Of a stretch of 64,000 nt of DNA, positions 15,788 through 24,457 are shown in pieces; position 1 is the stretch's first letter; each line of letters opens with the position of its first letter. Both the position numbers and the translations under genes were made by a program. The stretch comes from Pseudomonas sp. NKUCC02_KPG (GTDB lineage Bacteria > Pseudomonadota > Gammaproteobacteria > Pseudomonadales > Pseudomonadaceae): assembly GCF_019345465.1 (NCBI RefSeq), contig NZ_JAHKRC010000013.1:62001-126000 (forward strand). Reading direction: 5' to 3'. The notes under the pieces are model-generated. The model worked only from the letters and a program-made list of their open reading frames with translations, was not told the origin of the DNA and did no database searches.

Positions 15788-17131
15788 ATGCACAGCGGTC
15801 CCACTCTATTGCTGGTGTTGTTTTGCGCCATCGCCCTGATCGTTTTTCTCATCGTCAAAGTCCGCGTCCATGCTTTTCTAGCCCTGACCGCTGCGAGCTT
15901 TGTGGTGGGGATCGGTTCAGGCATGCCACTGGCAAAAATTGCTTCGTCGTATGAAGCGGGTGTTGGTGGAACCCTCGGGTTTCTGGCAACGATCATTGGC
16001 CTGGGCGGGATTCTGGGCAAGATGCTGGAGGAGTCCGGCGGCGCGGAGCGCATCGCACAGGCACTGTTGAGGGCCCTGGGTAAAGAGCGCGCCTCGTGGG
16101 CCATGATGCTGGTCGGATTCATAGCCGGCATCCCGGTGTTTTTCGAGGTGGGTTTCGTCCTGCTGATTCCGCTTATCTATGTGGTCGCCAAAGAAACCAG
16201 AATCAATCTTCTGTACCTGGGCGTACCGCTGGCCGTGTCGCTGATGGCCGTTCATTGCATGTTGCCGCCCCACCCCGCCGCAATGGCGATTACCGGGATG
16301 CTGGGCGCCGATGTGGGCAAAGTGATCATGTACGGTCTGATCGTCGCGCTGCCGACTGCGATCATTGCCGGGCCGCTGTGGGTCAAGCTGGTGTGCAAAC
16401 CCGAAGCGCCAGCCACTCAAGAAGCCTTTTTGAACGAACATTGTGATGACAGCAAAACCCGTGACTTACCGGGCCTTGGCGTCACTCTGCTGACCATTGC
16501 CCTGCCGTTGCTGCTGATGGTCGGCAAAAGTTTCGCTGCCGGTCTGCTGCCACATGATTCCACGGCATTCAGCGTGATTTCGTTTCTGGGTACACCCCTG
16601 ATCGCACTGTCCATTGCCGTGGTGTTTGCCTATTGGGCGCTGGGCCTGCGTCGAGGCTTGTCCATGTCCGACCTGCTCAACTACACGCAAAAAAGTTTTC
16701 CGCCGCTGGCCAGTATCCTGCTGATCATCGGCGCCGGAGGCGCATTCAATGGCATCCTGATCGACAGCGGCGTGGGTAACGCGTTGTCCGCCTCGTTGAC
16801 CCAATTGAATATGAACCCCATTGTTCTGGCGTGGCTGGTGGCCGGCTTGATGCACTTCGCCGTCGGTTCGGCAACAGTGGCCATGATCAGTGCCGCAGGC
16901 ATGGTGCTGCCCATGCTCGGCGCGCATCCGACCGTGAGCAAGGAGATTATTTGTATCGCCATCGGTGCCGGGGCAATGGGTTGGACCCATGTCACCGACT
17001 CGGCCTTCTGGGTGGTCAAGGAGTACCTGGGCGTCTCGCTGACCGACGCCCTGAAAACCTTCACCACCGCCACGGTACTGGCGTCGTCGGTCGCATTGGG
17101 CCTGACCCTGCTGCTGGCGCGCTTTGTTTGA
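15788..17131 (+). CDS. dsdX: D-serine/gluconate:H+ symporter (GntP family)
   Basis: This 447-residue inner-membrane carrier has about 12 hydrophobic segments. GntP-family marks include GIGSGMPLAKIASSYEAGVGGTLGFLATIIGLGGILGKMLEESGG near the N-terminus, the HCMLPPHPAAMAI motif, and GSATVAMISAAGMVLP. The family includes gluconate and D-serine carriers. Here the next genes encode D-serine dehydratase and its LysR regulator, so D-serine is the likely substrate. The ATG at 15788 follows CGGAGA. An in-frame GTG at 15737 would add 17 residues not seen in the family. The gap to dsdA is 43 nt. Confidence 0.88.
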   Translation: MHSGPTLLLVLFCAIALIVFLIVKVRVHAFLALTAASFVVGIGSGMPLAKIASSYEAGVGGTLGFLATIIGLGGILGKMLEESGGAERIAQALLRALGKERASWAMMLVGFIAGIPVFFEVGFVLLIPLIYVVAKETRINLLYLGVPLAVSLMAVHCMLPPHPAAMAITGMLGADVGKVIMYGLIVALPTAIIAGPLWVKLVCKPEAPATQEAFLNEHCDDSKTRDLPGLGVTLLTIALPLLLMVGKSFAAGLLPHDSTAFSVISFLGTPLIALSIAVVFAYWALGLRRGLSMSDLLNYTQKSFPPLASILLIIGAGGAFNGILIDSGVGNALSASLTQLNMNPIVLAWLVAGLMHFAVGSATVAMISAAGMVLPMLGAHPTVSKEIICIAIGAGAMGWTHVTDSAFWVVKEYLGVSLTDALKTFTTATVLASSVALGLTLLLARFV

Positions 17132-17174
17132 TTCAATCCGTATTTTCAGACTGATCGTTTAAAGGGACCCCGAC

Positions 17175-18521
17175 ATGATTTTGGGCAGAACACTTGAAAG
17201 CTGGTACGCCAGCTATCCGCTGATACGCGATCTGGTCGCGCTGCAAGAGACCACCTGGTTCAACCCCGGCGTGGCTCCTGTCGCCCAGGCCATTGCCGAT
17301 CCAGGGCTGACCAGCGCCGATGTCGCCGATGCCAGCGCCCGGTTGTCGCGATTTGCTTCGTACCTGCGCCGCGCCTTCCCTGAAACCGAATGCAGCGCCG
17401 GCATTATCGAATCGGACATCGTGCCCCTGGCACAACTTCAGCCGTTGATCGCCCAGCGTTATGGGCACCCCCTGAACGGCGCGCTGTGGCTCAAGCGCGA
17501 CAGCCATCTGCCGATTTCGGGCTCGATCAAGGCCCGTGGCGGGATCTATGAAGTGCTCAAGCATGCCGAAGACCTGGCCCTGGCCAGTGGGTTACTGACC
17601 CTCGACGACGACTACGCGCTGCTGCACAGCGACAAGGCACGGGCCTTTTTCGGCCAGTACAAAATCGCCGTGGGCAGCACCGGCAACCTCGGCATGTCGA
17701 TCGGCATCATGGGCGCCGCACTGGGCTTCCAGGTGACCGTGCACATGTCGGCCGATGCCCGGCAATGGAAGAAAGACAAGCTGCGTTCACATGGCGTAAC
17801 GGTGGTCGAGTACGAAAGCGATTACAGCGTGGCCGTGGCCCAGGGGCGCCAGCAAGCGGAGTCCGATCCTGCCTGCCATTTCGTCGACGATGAAAACTCG
17901 GTCAATCTGTTCCTCGGCTACGCGGTGGCCGGTGAGCGCTTGAAGCAGCAATTGGCGGCGGCGCACATCACCGTGGATGCGCAACATCCCCTGTTTGTGT
18001 ACCTGCCCTGCGGCGTGGGTGGCGCGCCCGGCGGCGTGGCTTTCGGCCTGAAGCTGGCCTTCGGTGACGCCGTGCACTGCATCTTCGCCGAACCGACTCA
18101 CTCACCCTGCATGCTGCTTGGCGTCCACACCGGGCTCCACGACGAAGTCAGCGTGCAGGATTTCGGCATAGATAACGTGACGGCCGCTGACGGCCTGGCA
18201 GTAGGCCGGGCCTCCGGTTTTGTGGGCAAGGCCATGCAGCGTTTGCTGGACGGTTTCTACACCGTCAGCGACGAAGAAATGTACAGCTTGCTGGCACTGA
18301 TGGAACGCAGCGAAGGCCTGCGCCTTGAGCCTTCCGCGCTGGCGGGCGTACCCGGCATTGCCAGGGTCCAGGCCGACCAGCAAGGCTATCTGGCCCGCAT
18401 CGGGCTGGACACGCAGGCCATGAGCAACGCCACCCATCTGGTCTGGGCAACGGGCGGCAATATGGTGCCTGCTGACGAAATGGAGGCGTATCTGGCCAAG
18501 GGTCGTGAGCTGCTGGGCTGA
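17175..18521 (+). CDS. dsdA: D-serine ammonia-lyase (D-serine dehydratase)
   Basis: This 448-residue PLP enzyme converts D-serine to pyruvate and ammonia. LKRDSHLPISGSIKARGGIYEVL holds the PLP lysine (Lys119). VGSTGNLGMSIGIMGAALGFQ binds the cofactor phosphate, and LPCGVGGAPGGVAFGLKL is the glycine loop typical of DsdA. The length matches E. coli DsdA. Ribosome site AAAGGGA lies 7 nt before the ATG. With the upstream carrier it forms a uptake-and-breakdown unit, which also protects the cell from D-serine toxicity. Confidence 0.95.
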   Translation: MILGRTLESWYASYPLIRDLVALQETTWFNPGVAPVAQAIADPGLTSADVADASARLSRFASYLRRAFPETECSAGIIESDIVPLAQLQPLIAQRYGHPLNGALWLKRDSHLPISGSIKARGGIYEVLKHAEDLALASGLLTLDDDYALLHSDKARAFFGQYKIAVGSTGNLGMSIGIMGAALGFQVTVHMSADARQWKKDKLRSHGVTVVEYESDYSVAVAQGRQQAESDPACHFVDDENSVNLFLGYAVAGERLKQQLAAAHITVDAQHPLFVYLPCGVGGAPGGVAFGLKLAFGDAVHCIFAEPTHSPCMLLGVHTGLHDEVSVQDFGIDNVTAADGLAVGRASGFVGKAMQRLLDGFYTVSDEEMYSLLALMERSEGLRLEPSALAGVPGIARVQADQQGYLARIGLDTQAMSNATHLVWATGGNMVPADEMEAYLAKGRELLG

Positions 18522-18604
18522 TTCACACGCAAAGCGGATGTGGCAAGATGCACGTATTGCCACATCCCGTAAGAAGTCAGCCTTTGGCTTGAGGGAAACC
18601 CGCC

Positions 18605-19552
18605 GTGCTTAACCTGCCTCCCCGTATCAGCTCCAGGCTCAACAGCACCCAGTTCGCCAACCTCCACACCTTTCTGGTGGCTGCCCGTCATCTGAGTTTT
18701 GCCCGTGCGGCGCAGGAACTGTGTTTGACCGCGAGCGCCGTAAGCCACCGCATCAGTCGGCTGGAAACCGCGTTGAACATGAAGTTGTTCCAGCGCCTTA
18801 CGCGTCAGGTCAGCCTGACTGACGAAGGCGAGCGAATTTTCGAAATTCTCCAAAGTGCGATGGGGGAATTGTCCGAGGCGCTTGAACAGTCATCACAGGC
18901 AGAAATTGCCGGTTCAATTGCGCTCTATGCCAGGCCTTCGGTCGCCCAGTGCTGGCTGGTGCCCAGACTGGCCGACTTTATTGAGCGCTACCCACTGGTC
19001 TCATTGGACCTGCGGGTAGGCAATGACAATGTCGACTTTCGCACGCGCAAGATTGACTTGGCCTTGTATTACGCCAACGGCGAATTTCCCGGTCTCACAA
19101 GCCAGCGATTGATGCGCGAACGCATGGCGCCTGTGTGCAGCCCTGAATATGCGCAACGCCATCGCCTGAATGAAAACCCGCACAATCTGAGCAACTGCAC
19201 CACATTGCACGACTCCCTGGCCTGGGATCATGCGGCCTATGATGCCGAGTGGACGCTGTGGGCCGAACAACACAACCTGCTGTCGGAACTGCCAAAACGG
19301 ACCCTGACCTTCGACCGTTCCGACCTGAGCGTGACAGCGGCCATGAGCCACGCAGGCATCGCCATCGGACGCCAGCAACTGGTGCAAAAACGGGTTGATC
19401 GTGGCGAGCTGGTCCTGCCCTTCGGCGGTTTCAGCCAGTGCGGCCACTATGACTATTACCTGGTTCACCCACCGCTCAGGACAGTGCCCAAACGATTGCA
19501 GGTGCTTATGAACTGGTTGCACGAGTGCGCTCAGGAATCGTCATCACCCTGA
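18605..19552 (+). CDS. dsdC: LysR-family activator of D-serine genes
   Basis: This 315-residue LysR regulator has its HTH at about residues 18-77 (NLHTFLVAARHLSFARAAQELC, ASAVSHRISRLETAL) and an effector domain of the GcvA/DsdC subgroup (FQRLTRQVSLTDEGERIF, ARPSVAQCWLVPRLADF). The GTG start at 18605 has GAGGGAAA upstream. It follows dsdA by 83 nt on the same strand, whereas in E. coli dsdC is divergent from dsdXA. The call as DsdC rests partly on this context. Confidence 0.8.
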   Translation: MLNLPPRISSRLNSTQFANLHTFLVAARHLSFARAAQELCLTASAVSHRISRLETALNMKLFQRLTRQVSLTDEGERIFEILQSAMGELSEALEQSSQAEIAGSIALYARPSVAQCWLVPRLADFIERYPLVSLDLRVGNDNVDFRTRKIDLALYYANGEFPGLTSQRLMRERMAPVCSPEYAQRHRLNENPHNLSNCTTLHDSLAWDHAAYDAEWTLWAEQHNLLSELPKRTLTFDRSDLSVTAAMSHAGIAIGRQQLVQKRVDRGELVLPFGGFSQCGHYDYYLVHPPLRTVPKRLQVLMNWLHECAQESSSP

Positions 19553-19585
19553 CAATACGGTCTACCTGACAGACCGCGCCGCCTG

Positions 19586-19610
19586 CATCGCGAGCAAGCC
19601 CGCTCCCACA
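19586..19610. repeat. Single REP half
   Basis: CATCGCGAGCAAGCCCGCTCCCACA is the right half of the REP pair with no left partner, so it is a solo or decayed copy between convergent dsdC and oprD. Confidence 0.8.
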
Positions 19611-19672
19611 ATGGTCCCTGCCAGGCTCGGATGAACTGGGCCCGTCGGTGGGAGGGCCTTCGCTGGCTCGGC

Positions 19673-19707
19673 AAAAAAAAGCCCCGAACCAGTCGGGGCT
19701 TTTTTTG
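19673..19707. terminator. Bidirectional Rho-independent terminator
   Basis: AGCCCCGA pairs with TCGGGGCT. An A8 run precedes the stem and a T7 run follows it, so it serves both dsdC (plus) and the OprD gene (minus). Confidence 0.93.
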
Positions 19708-19742
19708 TTCAGATGTCCGGCCTGCTTGACAGGCCGGTCCCA

Positions 19743-21026
19743 TCAGAAAATGCTGATCGGGTAATCAACAAATACACGTACTTCGTTGCCGCCGACGTTG
19801 TAGTCGCTGGCGTTGCTCGACACGCGCAACCACGAGCCGCGCAGACGCACGCTCAGGTCCTTGACCGGGCCGCTTTGTACAACGTACTTGGCCTGGTTGA
19901 AGATTTCGCGCTCGGTACCACGGCCACGGTCGGAACCGTCGTCGATGTTGGTGCCGCGCACGTAGGCGATGTTGTAGGTCAGGCCCGGGATGCCAACGGC
20001 GCCGAAGTCGAAACCATAACCCAACTGCCACGAACGTTCGTCCTTGGCGTTGAAGTCGGACCAGTAGGAGTTGGCCAGCAGGATGGTGTTGCCGCCATCA
20101 CCCACGCCGCCTGCGTTGCGGTAGCCGCCGTACGGGTAGCCGATTTCGCCGGTGCTGCTCTGGTAAGCCAGGGTCACGGTATGTGCGCCAAAGCCGTAGG
20201 TGGTCGCCAGGCTCCAGATCTTGTTGTCCTGGCCGTCAACTTTCAGCACGTCACGTGCGTAGTCATCGTTGACGTGAGTGCGGTAGCCGTTGAAGTCAAA
20301 CGTCAGGGACTGTTTGTCTTGCAGCGGCAGCGCGTAGGTCACGCCCACGTATTGCTTGCGCAGCTCGTCTTCCATCTCGGAGCCGTACAGGGACGCCGAC
20401 AGGTTGTCGGTGAACTTGTAGCTACCGCCAAACACGTTGATGCTTTTCAGGTCGCCGCTGTCACGCGCTTCAGCACTCTTGCGCGACTCTGCGGTGAAAC
20501 GACCGACGTTCAGTTCCAGGCCGTTGATCTCCTTGGAGGTCAACAGGGTACCGGTGAAGCTTTCTGGCATCAGACGGGAGTTGTCGTACATCAGCACCGG
20601 CAGCGCAGGCATTTGGTCGCCGTACTTGAGCACCGTGTTGGACACACGCACTTTCACTGCAGCGCCAGCCTTGGCGATGTCGTCAGCTGCTTTGCCGCTG
20701 GCGCCTTGCTTGAAGAAGTCGATACCGCCCGCGCCGCTTTTGCCACGGCCGCCGTCCAGACGCAGTGCGTAGATGCCGAAAGCATCCACACCCACGCCTA
20801 CGGTGCCTTGGGTGAAGCCCGAGCTGAAGGTGCCGAGGAAGCCTTGGCCCCACTCAGCTTTATCTTGTTTGCCATTCTTGTAGTCACGGCTGATGTAGGC
20901 GTTGCGCGCCAATACATTGAGGTGACTGTCTTCTACAAAACCTTTTGCATCAGCTTGATCGTTAGCCATGGCCTGGGTAGCACTGAGTACGCCCAAAGCG
21001 AGCAGACCTATCCGTTTGTTCAACAT
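19743..21026 (-). CDS. OprD-family outer-membrane porin (Occ type)
   Basis: This 427-residue porin has a signal peptide (MLNKRIGLLALGVLSATQAMA). GFVEDSHLNVLARNAYISRDYKNG is the conserved start of the OprD barrel, with WGQGFLGTFSSGFTQGTVGVGVDAFGIYALRLDGG after it. The barrel ends with a strand closing in SIF. OprD/Occ porins let small carboxylates or basic amino acids through the outer membrane. The substrate cannot be told; the nearby D-serine and amino-acid genes make an amino-acid role plausible. The start at 21026 fits the signal peptide. A longer in-frame start at 21080 would add 18 residues not typical of it. Confidence 0.9.
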   Translation of the reverse strand: MLNKRIGLLALGVLSATQAMANDQADAKGFVEDSHLNVLARNAYISRDYKNGKQDKAEWGQGFLGTFSSGFTQGTVGVGVDAFGIYALRLDGGRGKSGAGGIDFFKQGASGKAADDIAKAGAAVKVRVSNTVLKYGDQMPALPVLMYDNSRLMPESFTGTLLTSKEINGLELNVGRFTAESRKSAEARDSGDLKSINVFGGSYKFTDNLSASLYGSEMEDELRKQYVGVTYALPLQDKQSLTFDFNGYRTHVNDDYARDVLKVDGQDNKIWSLATTYGFGAHTVTLAYQSSTGEIGYPYGGYRNAGGVGDGGNTILLANSYWSDFNAKDERSWQLGYGFDFGAVGIPGLTYNIAYVRGTNIDDGSDRGRGTEREIFNQAKYVVQSGPVKDLSVRLRGSWLRVSSNASDYNVGGNEVRVFVDYPISIF

Positions 21027-21104
21027 ATTATTTTCCTTATTCCTGAATAGAGGCGCGCTGTGGATATCAAGCTGAAACATTGAGTGGTGGTTGCTTCACA
21101 TAAC

Positions 21105-21140
21105 AAAAAAGACCTGCATGACAACTCAATACAGGCCTTT
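21105..21140 (-). terminator. Terminator-like hairpin upstream of the OprD gene, minus strand
   Basis: On the minus strand GGCCTG pairs with CAGGTC (one G-U), followed by TTTTTTG. It lies 137 nt after the DsbA-like stop and 79 nt before the porin ATG. It could end the DsbA-like transcript or attenuate the porin mRNA. Confidence 0.6.
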
Positions 21141-21276
21141 CACAAAGTTGGTGTATGGCTTATCGCCACAGGCGTTGGCGAGAATCCTAGCCGTCGTGAA
21201 GGCAAGGTGTCAATTTCGTGAAAAATTTGTTAATTGCCTTCACATCCAGAAGTTTTGATCGAAGTGTCAAAAATTG

Positions 21277-21972
21277 TTACTGACAACCATCCACGCCACA
21301 GGCTGGCGCTAGACCGTTTGGGTGTTCAACGCTCACGCCATCATGCTGAAGCAGCCAGGCAACAAAGGCTTCTGGCTTGCCCAGATACGGCCCCAGGTCG
21401 ATCACCTGGTATTGACCGGACTTTTCCAGAACCACGGTCGGAAAGCCTTGGCCACCAACACGGGACAACAACCCGCGACTGGCCTTGAAATGCGCTTGGG
21501 TCAATTCGCCACTCGCCGCGTCATAAGCTGCGCGAAACCCCTCGACCTCCAGGCCCATTTCGGCAGCCACCGCCATGAGCACGTCTTGATCGGCAATCCG
21601 CCGCCCATCTGCGTAATGCGCCGTTTGCAAGCGTCCCAACATCTCAAGACCGCGACCGGCCAACTGCTCAGCGGCCAGCACGGCCGTGGTTGGCGGCGCC
21701 GAATCGAACACGGCAGTGGTGTCACGCAACAACCCTTCAAAGTAGGCCTCGCCAAACGGTTGCCCGGTGTACTGCGCAATACGCAAATCGTGGGGCATCA
21801 CGTAATCGCGCAATTGCGCGGACACCGGCTGGCGCTGGGCACCGGTCATCATCCCGCCGCCATGGGCAACGACTGGCAAAATGCCTCGTGCTGCGTCAAT
21901 CAGCGGCTTGGCGCCATAGCACCAACCGCACAAGGGGTCGTAGATGTAATGCAGCACGGATGTAGCAGTCAT
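21277..21972 (-). CDS. DsbA-family thioredoxin-like protein (CGWC)
   Basis: This 231-residue protein has a thioredoxin fold with an inserted helical domain. DPLCGWCYGAKPLID at residues 12-26 holds Cys15 and Cys18 (CGWC). GFPTVVLEKSGQYQVIDLGPYLGKP near the C-terminus contains the cis-proline. There is no signal peptide, so it acts in the cytoplasm, as do FrnE-like DsbA relatives. The ATG at 21972 follows GGAGCGAACC; an upstream in-frame Met at 21996 is less likely. The substrate is unknown. It reads in the same direction as the porin but 250 bp apart. Confidence 0.85.
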   Translation of the reverse strand: MTATSVLHYIYDPLCGWCYGAKPLIDAARGILPVVAHGGGMMTGAQRQPVSAQLRDYVMPHDLRIAQYTGQPFGEAYFEGLLRDTTAVFDSAPPTTAVLAAEQLAGRGLEMLGRLQTAHYADGRRIADQDVLMAVAAEMGLEVEGFRAAYDAASGELTQAHFKASRGLLSRVGGQGFPTVVLEKSGQYQVIDLGPYLGKPEAFVAWLLQHDGVSVEHPNGLAPACGVDGCQ

Positions 21973-22156
21973 GGTTCGCTCCGAAAAATCAATCACTCAG
22001 TGCACCAGCCTAGCCTTGCGGGGCGAGAGGAAAAACGCCGGTATGGCTTTTAGTGTGTTTCGCGAACCGGGCAAATCAGGTGCGGAGCGGGTCACAGGCG
22101 CAAGAAACAAACAGATACATATTTACAGGCGGCGTAATTGCTAATTCTTAACATCA

Positions 22157-22175
22157 AGTAACAAGAACCATTACC
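22157..22175 (+). promoter_or_regulatory. Possible Fur box upstream of the second TonB receptor
   Basis: The 19-mer beginning AGTAACAAGAACCATTACC matches the Fur consensus at 12 of 19 positions by hand count and lies 54 bp before the receptor ATG. The left half is poor, the right half (ACCATTACC) good. Confidence 0.35.
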
Positions 22176-22229
22176 ATTCGCACCCTAAAAATATAACTCT
22201 CCTCTCAACCGCCCGGACACTCCTCAACC

Positions 22230-24308
22230 ATGCTCTCCCCCCGCCGTTTAACGCCCTTGAATCTGGGGCTGTGCGCTTTGCTGTACGCCGGATTTGGCAA
22301 CGCTGCCACCGTACTTCCCGAACTGTCGATCAGCGCAACCGAAGTGCAAGACGATGACCCACGGGTCAAGAACGTCACCACTGCCACCCGAACATCGACT
22401 CCGGCGCGCTATGTCCCGCAAGCCATTGATTCAGTCAAAACCAGCAACGTCCTCGATTACGGAATCAATAGCCTGGGCGAAGCACTGAGCGGGATTCCCA
22501 ACGTCAGCAGCACGGCCGATACCCGTTTCGACAGCCTTCGCATCCGTGGTTTTGACGCCAGCAACGACTTTTATCTGGACGGTATTCGCGACGACAGCCA
22601 ATACGTGCGCGACCTGCACAACATCGAGCGCATTGAAGTGCTTAAAGGCCCGGCGGCCGTGCTGTATGGCCGTGGCAGCCAGGGCGGGATCATCAACCGC
22701 GTCAGCAAGATGCCGCAGTTCGGCCGCCAGTCGAGCATCCAGGCCCAAGGCGGCAGCGAGGATTTGCGCAGCCTGTACGCCGACCTCAGCACCGACCCGA
22801 GCGACACCATCAGCCTGCGCCTGAACATGGGCAATGAAGACAAAAACAGCTTTCGCGATAACGTCAGCGGCAATCGTCAGCTGTTCGCACCTTCGATGAG
22901 CTGGCAAATCACCCCGGATCTGAACTGGCTGGTGCAGTACGAATACAGCCGCTACAACCGCACTCCGGATCGCGGTATCCCGAGCATCAACGGGCGCCCT
23001 GCCGACGTCAGCCGCGACACGTCGTACGGCGGGAAAAACGATTACATCGATGACAAAACCCAGAACCTGCGCTCACGCCTGAGTTATGAGTTGAGCGAAA
23101 ACTGGCAACTGCGTCATACCCTTGGCGTGTTCAAACTCGACAGTGAGTTCGAAAACACCTACCTGACCGGCTACAACCCAATCACCAACAGGGTCGATCG
23201 TCAGAGCTGGCAGCAGGACATGAGCACTCGAAACATATTCAACAACATCGAGATCGAAGGCGGCTTTGACACCTTTGGTCTTGAGCACCGCCTGCTGACC
23301 GGTCTGGAAATCGGCAGTCAGCGTCGCGACCCGAAGCTCTACAAAGCCCTGAGTGCACCCTCGGTTGATCTGTACAACCCGGACCGCAACCTGCGCACGA
23401 CTGGAGCGATGCCCACATTCAGCGACAGCCATACCGAAGTCGAAAGCCAGGGCCTGTATGTTCAGGATCAGATTCGCTTCAACGATCAATGGCAGGTACT
23501 GGCTGGATTGCGCTATGACCGCTTTGATATCGAGTCCACCAACTACCTGAAAAAAACCGACCGTACTGAAGACCGCCAAAGCCACAGCACCAGCCCGCGC
23601 CTGGGCGTGGTCTGGACCCCGCTGGAGAACCACTCGTTTTACGCGTCCTGGACCAAAACGTTCTCGCCGGTGGGCGGCGGCCTGATCGGCATCACCCCGG
23701 GGGCGGCCGGCAACACCAATGACCTGAGCCCGGAGCTGACCAAGCAGAAAGAAATCGGCGTGAAAAGCGACTGGATGGGGGATCGCCTGAGTACGACGCT
23801 GGCGGTGTACGAGCTTGAGCTCTATAACCGTCGCACCAGGGACCCGTTAGATCCGACCATTACCCTGCTTTCCGGCCTGCAACGTTCACGGGGCATTGAG
23901 CTGACGGCCAGCGGCAAACTCGGCGGCAACTGGTACATGCGCGGCGGCATTGGCCTGCAGGACGCAACAGTGGTCAAGGACAATAACGGTTTCGAGGGCA
24001 AGCGCATCAACGGCGTGGCCAAGCGCAATGGCAGCCTGTTCATTACCTGGAAACCGGAAATGGGCTGGTATGCCGAAACGGGCCTGACCCTGGTAGGCCA
24101 GCGTTATGCAGACAACATGAACACCACGGTATTGCCGGGTTACGGGCGCTGGGATGCGTTGGCGGGCTATCGCGAAAAAGACTGGGATGTGAGCGGTGCG
24201 CTGACCAACCTGACTGACCGTTATTACTATGAGTCAGCCACCAGCGCAGCGCAGATCATGCCGGGCGAACCACGCAGCCTGGTGATGACGGGGACGTACA
24301 AGTTTTAA
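22230..24308 (+). CDS. TonB-dependent siderophore receptor, Fiu/catecholate type, no STN domain
   Basis: This 692-residue outer-membrane receptor has a signal peptide to about residue 26 (GFGNAA), a TonB-box region LPELSISATEV, and then a plug at about 60-190. The plug includes RYVPQAIDSVKTSNVLDYGI, DSLRIRGFDASNDFYLDGIRDDSQYVRDL and RIEVLKGPAAVLYGRGSQGGIINRVSK. The FYLDGIRDD and YGRGSQGGIIN motifs belong to the Fiu/PiuA group, which takes up monomeric catechol iron complexes and catechol-linked antibiotics. The barrel ends in TGTYKF. There is no signalling domain or sigma gene next to it, so control by iron directly is likely. Confidence 0.9.
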   Translation: MLSPRRLTPLNLGLCALLYAGFGNAATVLPELSISATEVQDDDPRVKNVTTATRTSTPARYVPQAIDSVKTSNVLDYGINSLGEALSGIPNVSSTADTRFDSLRIRGFDASNDFYLDGIRDDSQYVRDLHNIERIEVLKGPAAVLYGRGSQGGIINRVSKMPQFGRQSSIQAQGGSEDLRSLYADLSTDPSDTISLRLNMGNEDKNSFRDNVSGNRQLFAPSMSWQITPDLNWLVQYEYSRYNRTPDRGIPSINGRPADVSRDTSYGGKNDYIDDKTQNLRSRLSYELSENWQLRHTLGVFKLDSEFENTYLTGYNPITNRVDRQSWQQDMSTRNIFNNIEIEGGFDTFGLEHRLLTGLEIGSQRRDPKLYKALSAPSVDLYNPDRNLRTTGAMPTFSDSHTEVESQGLYVQDQIRFNDQWQVLAGLRYDRFDIESTNYLKKTDRTEDRQSHSTSPRLGVVWTPLENHSFYASWTKTFSPVGGGLIGITPGAAGNTNDLSPELTKQKEIGVKSDWMGDRLSTTLAVYELELYNRRTRDPLDPTITLLSGLQRSRGIELTASGKLGGNWYMRGGIGLQDATVVKDNNGFEGKRINGVAKRNGSLFITWKPEMGWYAETGLTLVGQRYADNMNTTVLPGYGRWDALAGYREKDWDVSGALTNLTDRYYYESATSAAQIMPGEPRSLVMTGTYKF

Positions 24309-24318
24309 AATGTACCTC

Positions 24319-24444
24319 TGTAGCCGCTGACGAGGAACGAAGGCTGCGTCCGGTCGCGAAGCGATCGTGAAAATGCATCTCACCTGCCCAGACGCATGAT
24401 TTCACGACTGCTTCGCAGCCTCGCTACGCTCCTCAGCGGCTACA
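24319..24444. repeat. Long imperfect inverted repeat (126 bp) between convergent genes
   Basis: TGTAGCCGCTGA at the left is mirrored by TCAGCGGCTACA at the right. Inner arms (CGAAGCGATCGTGAAAATGC, left; GCATGATTTCACGACTGCTTCG, right) pair imperfectly. It is a second REP-like family, related at the tips to the repeat at 46808, and could end both the receptor and agmatine deiminase transcripts. Confidence 0.75.
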
Positions 24445-24457
24445 GGGGCCGCGCCGT

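Noticed and set aside
19713..21050. 445-codon open frame antisense to the OprD porin
   Set aside because: It is the mirror of a well-supported porin gene and its translation has no family motifs. High-GC genomes give such long shadow frames.
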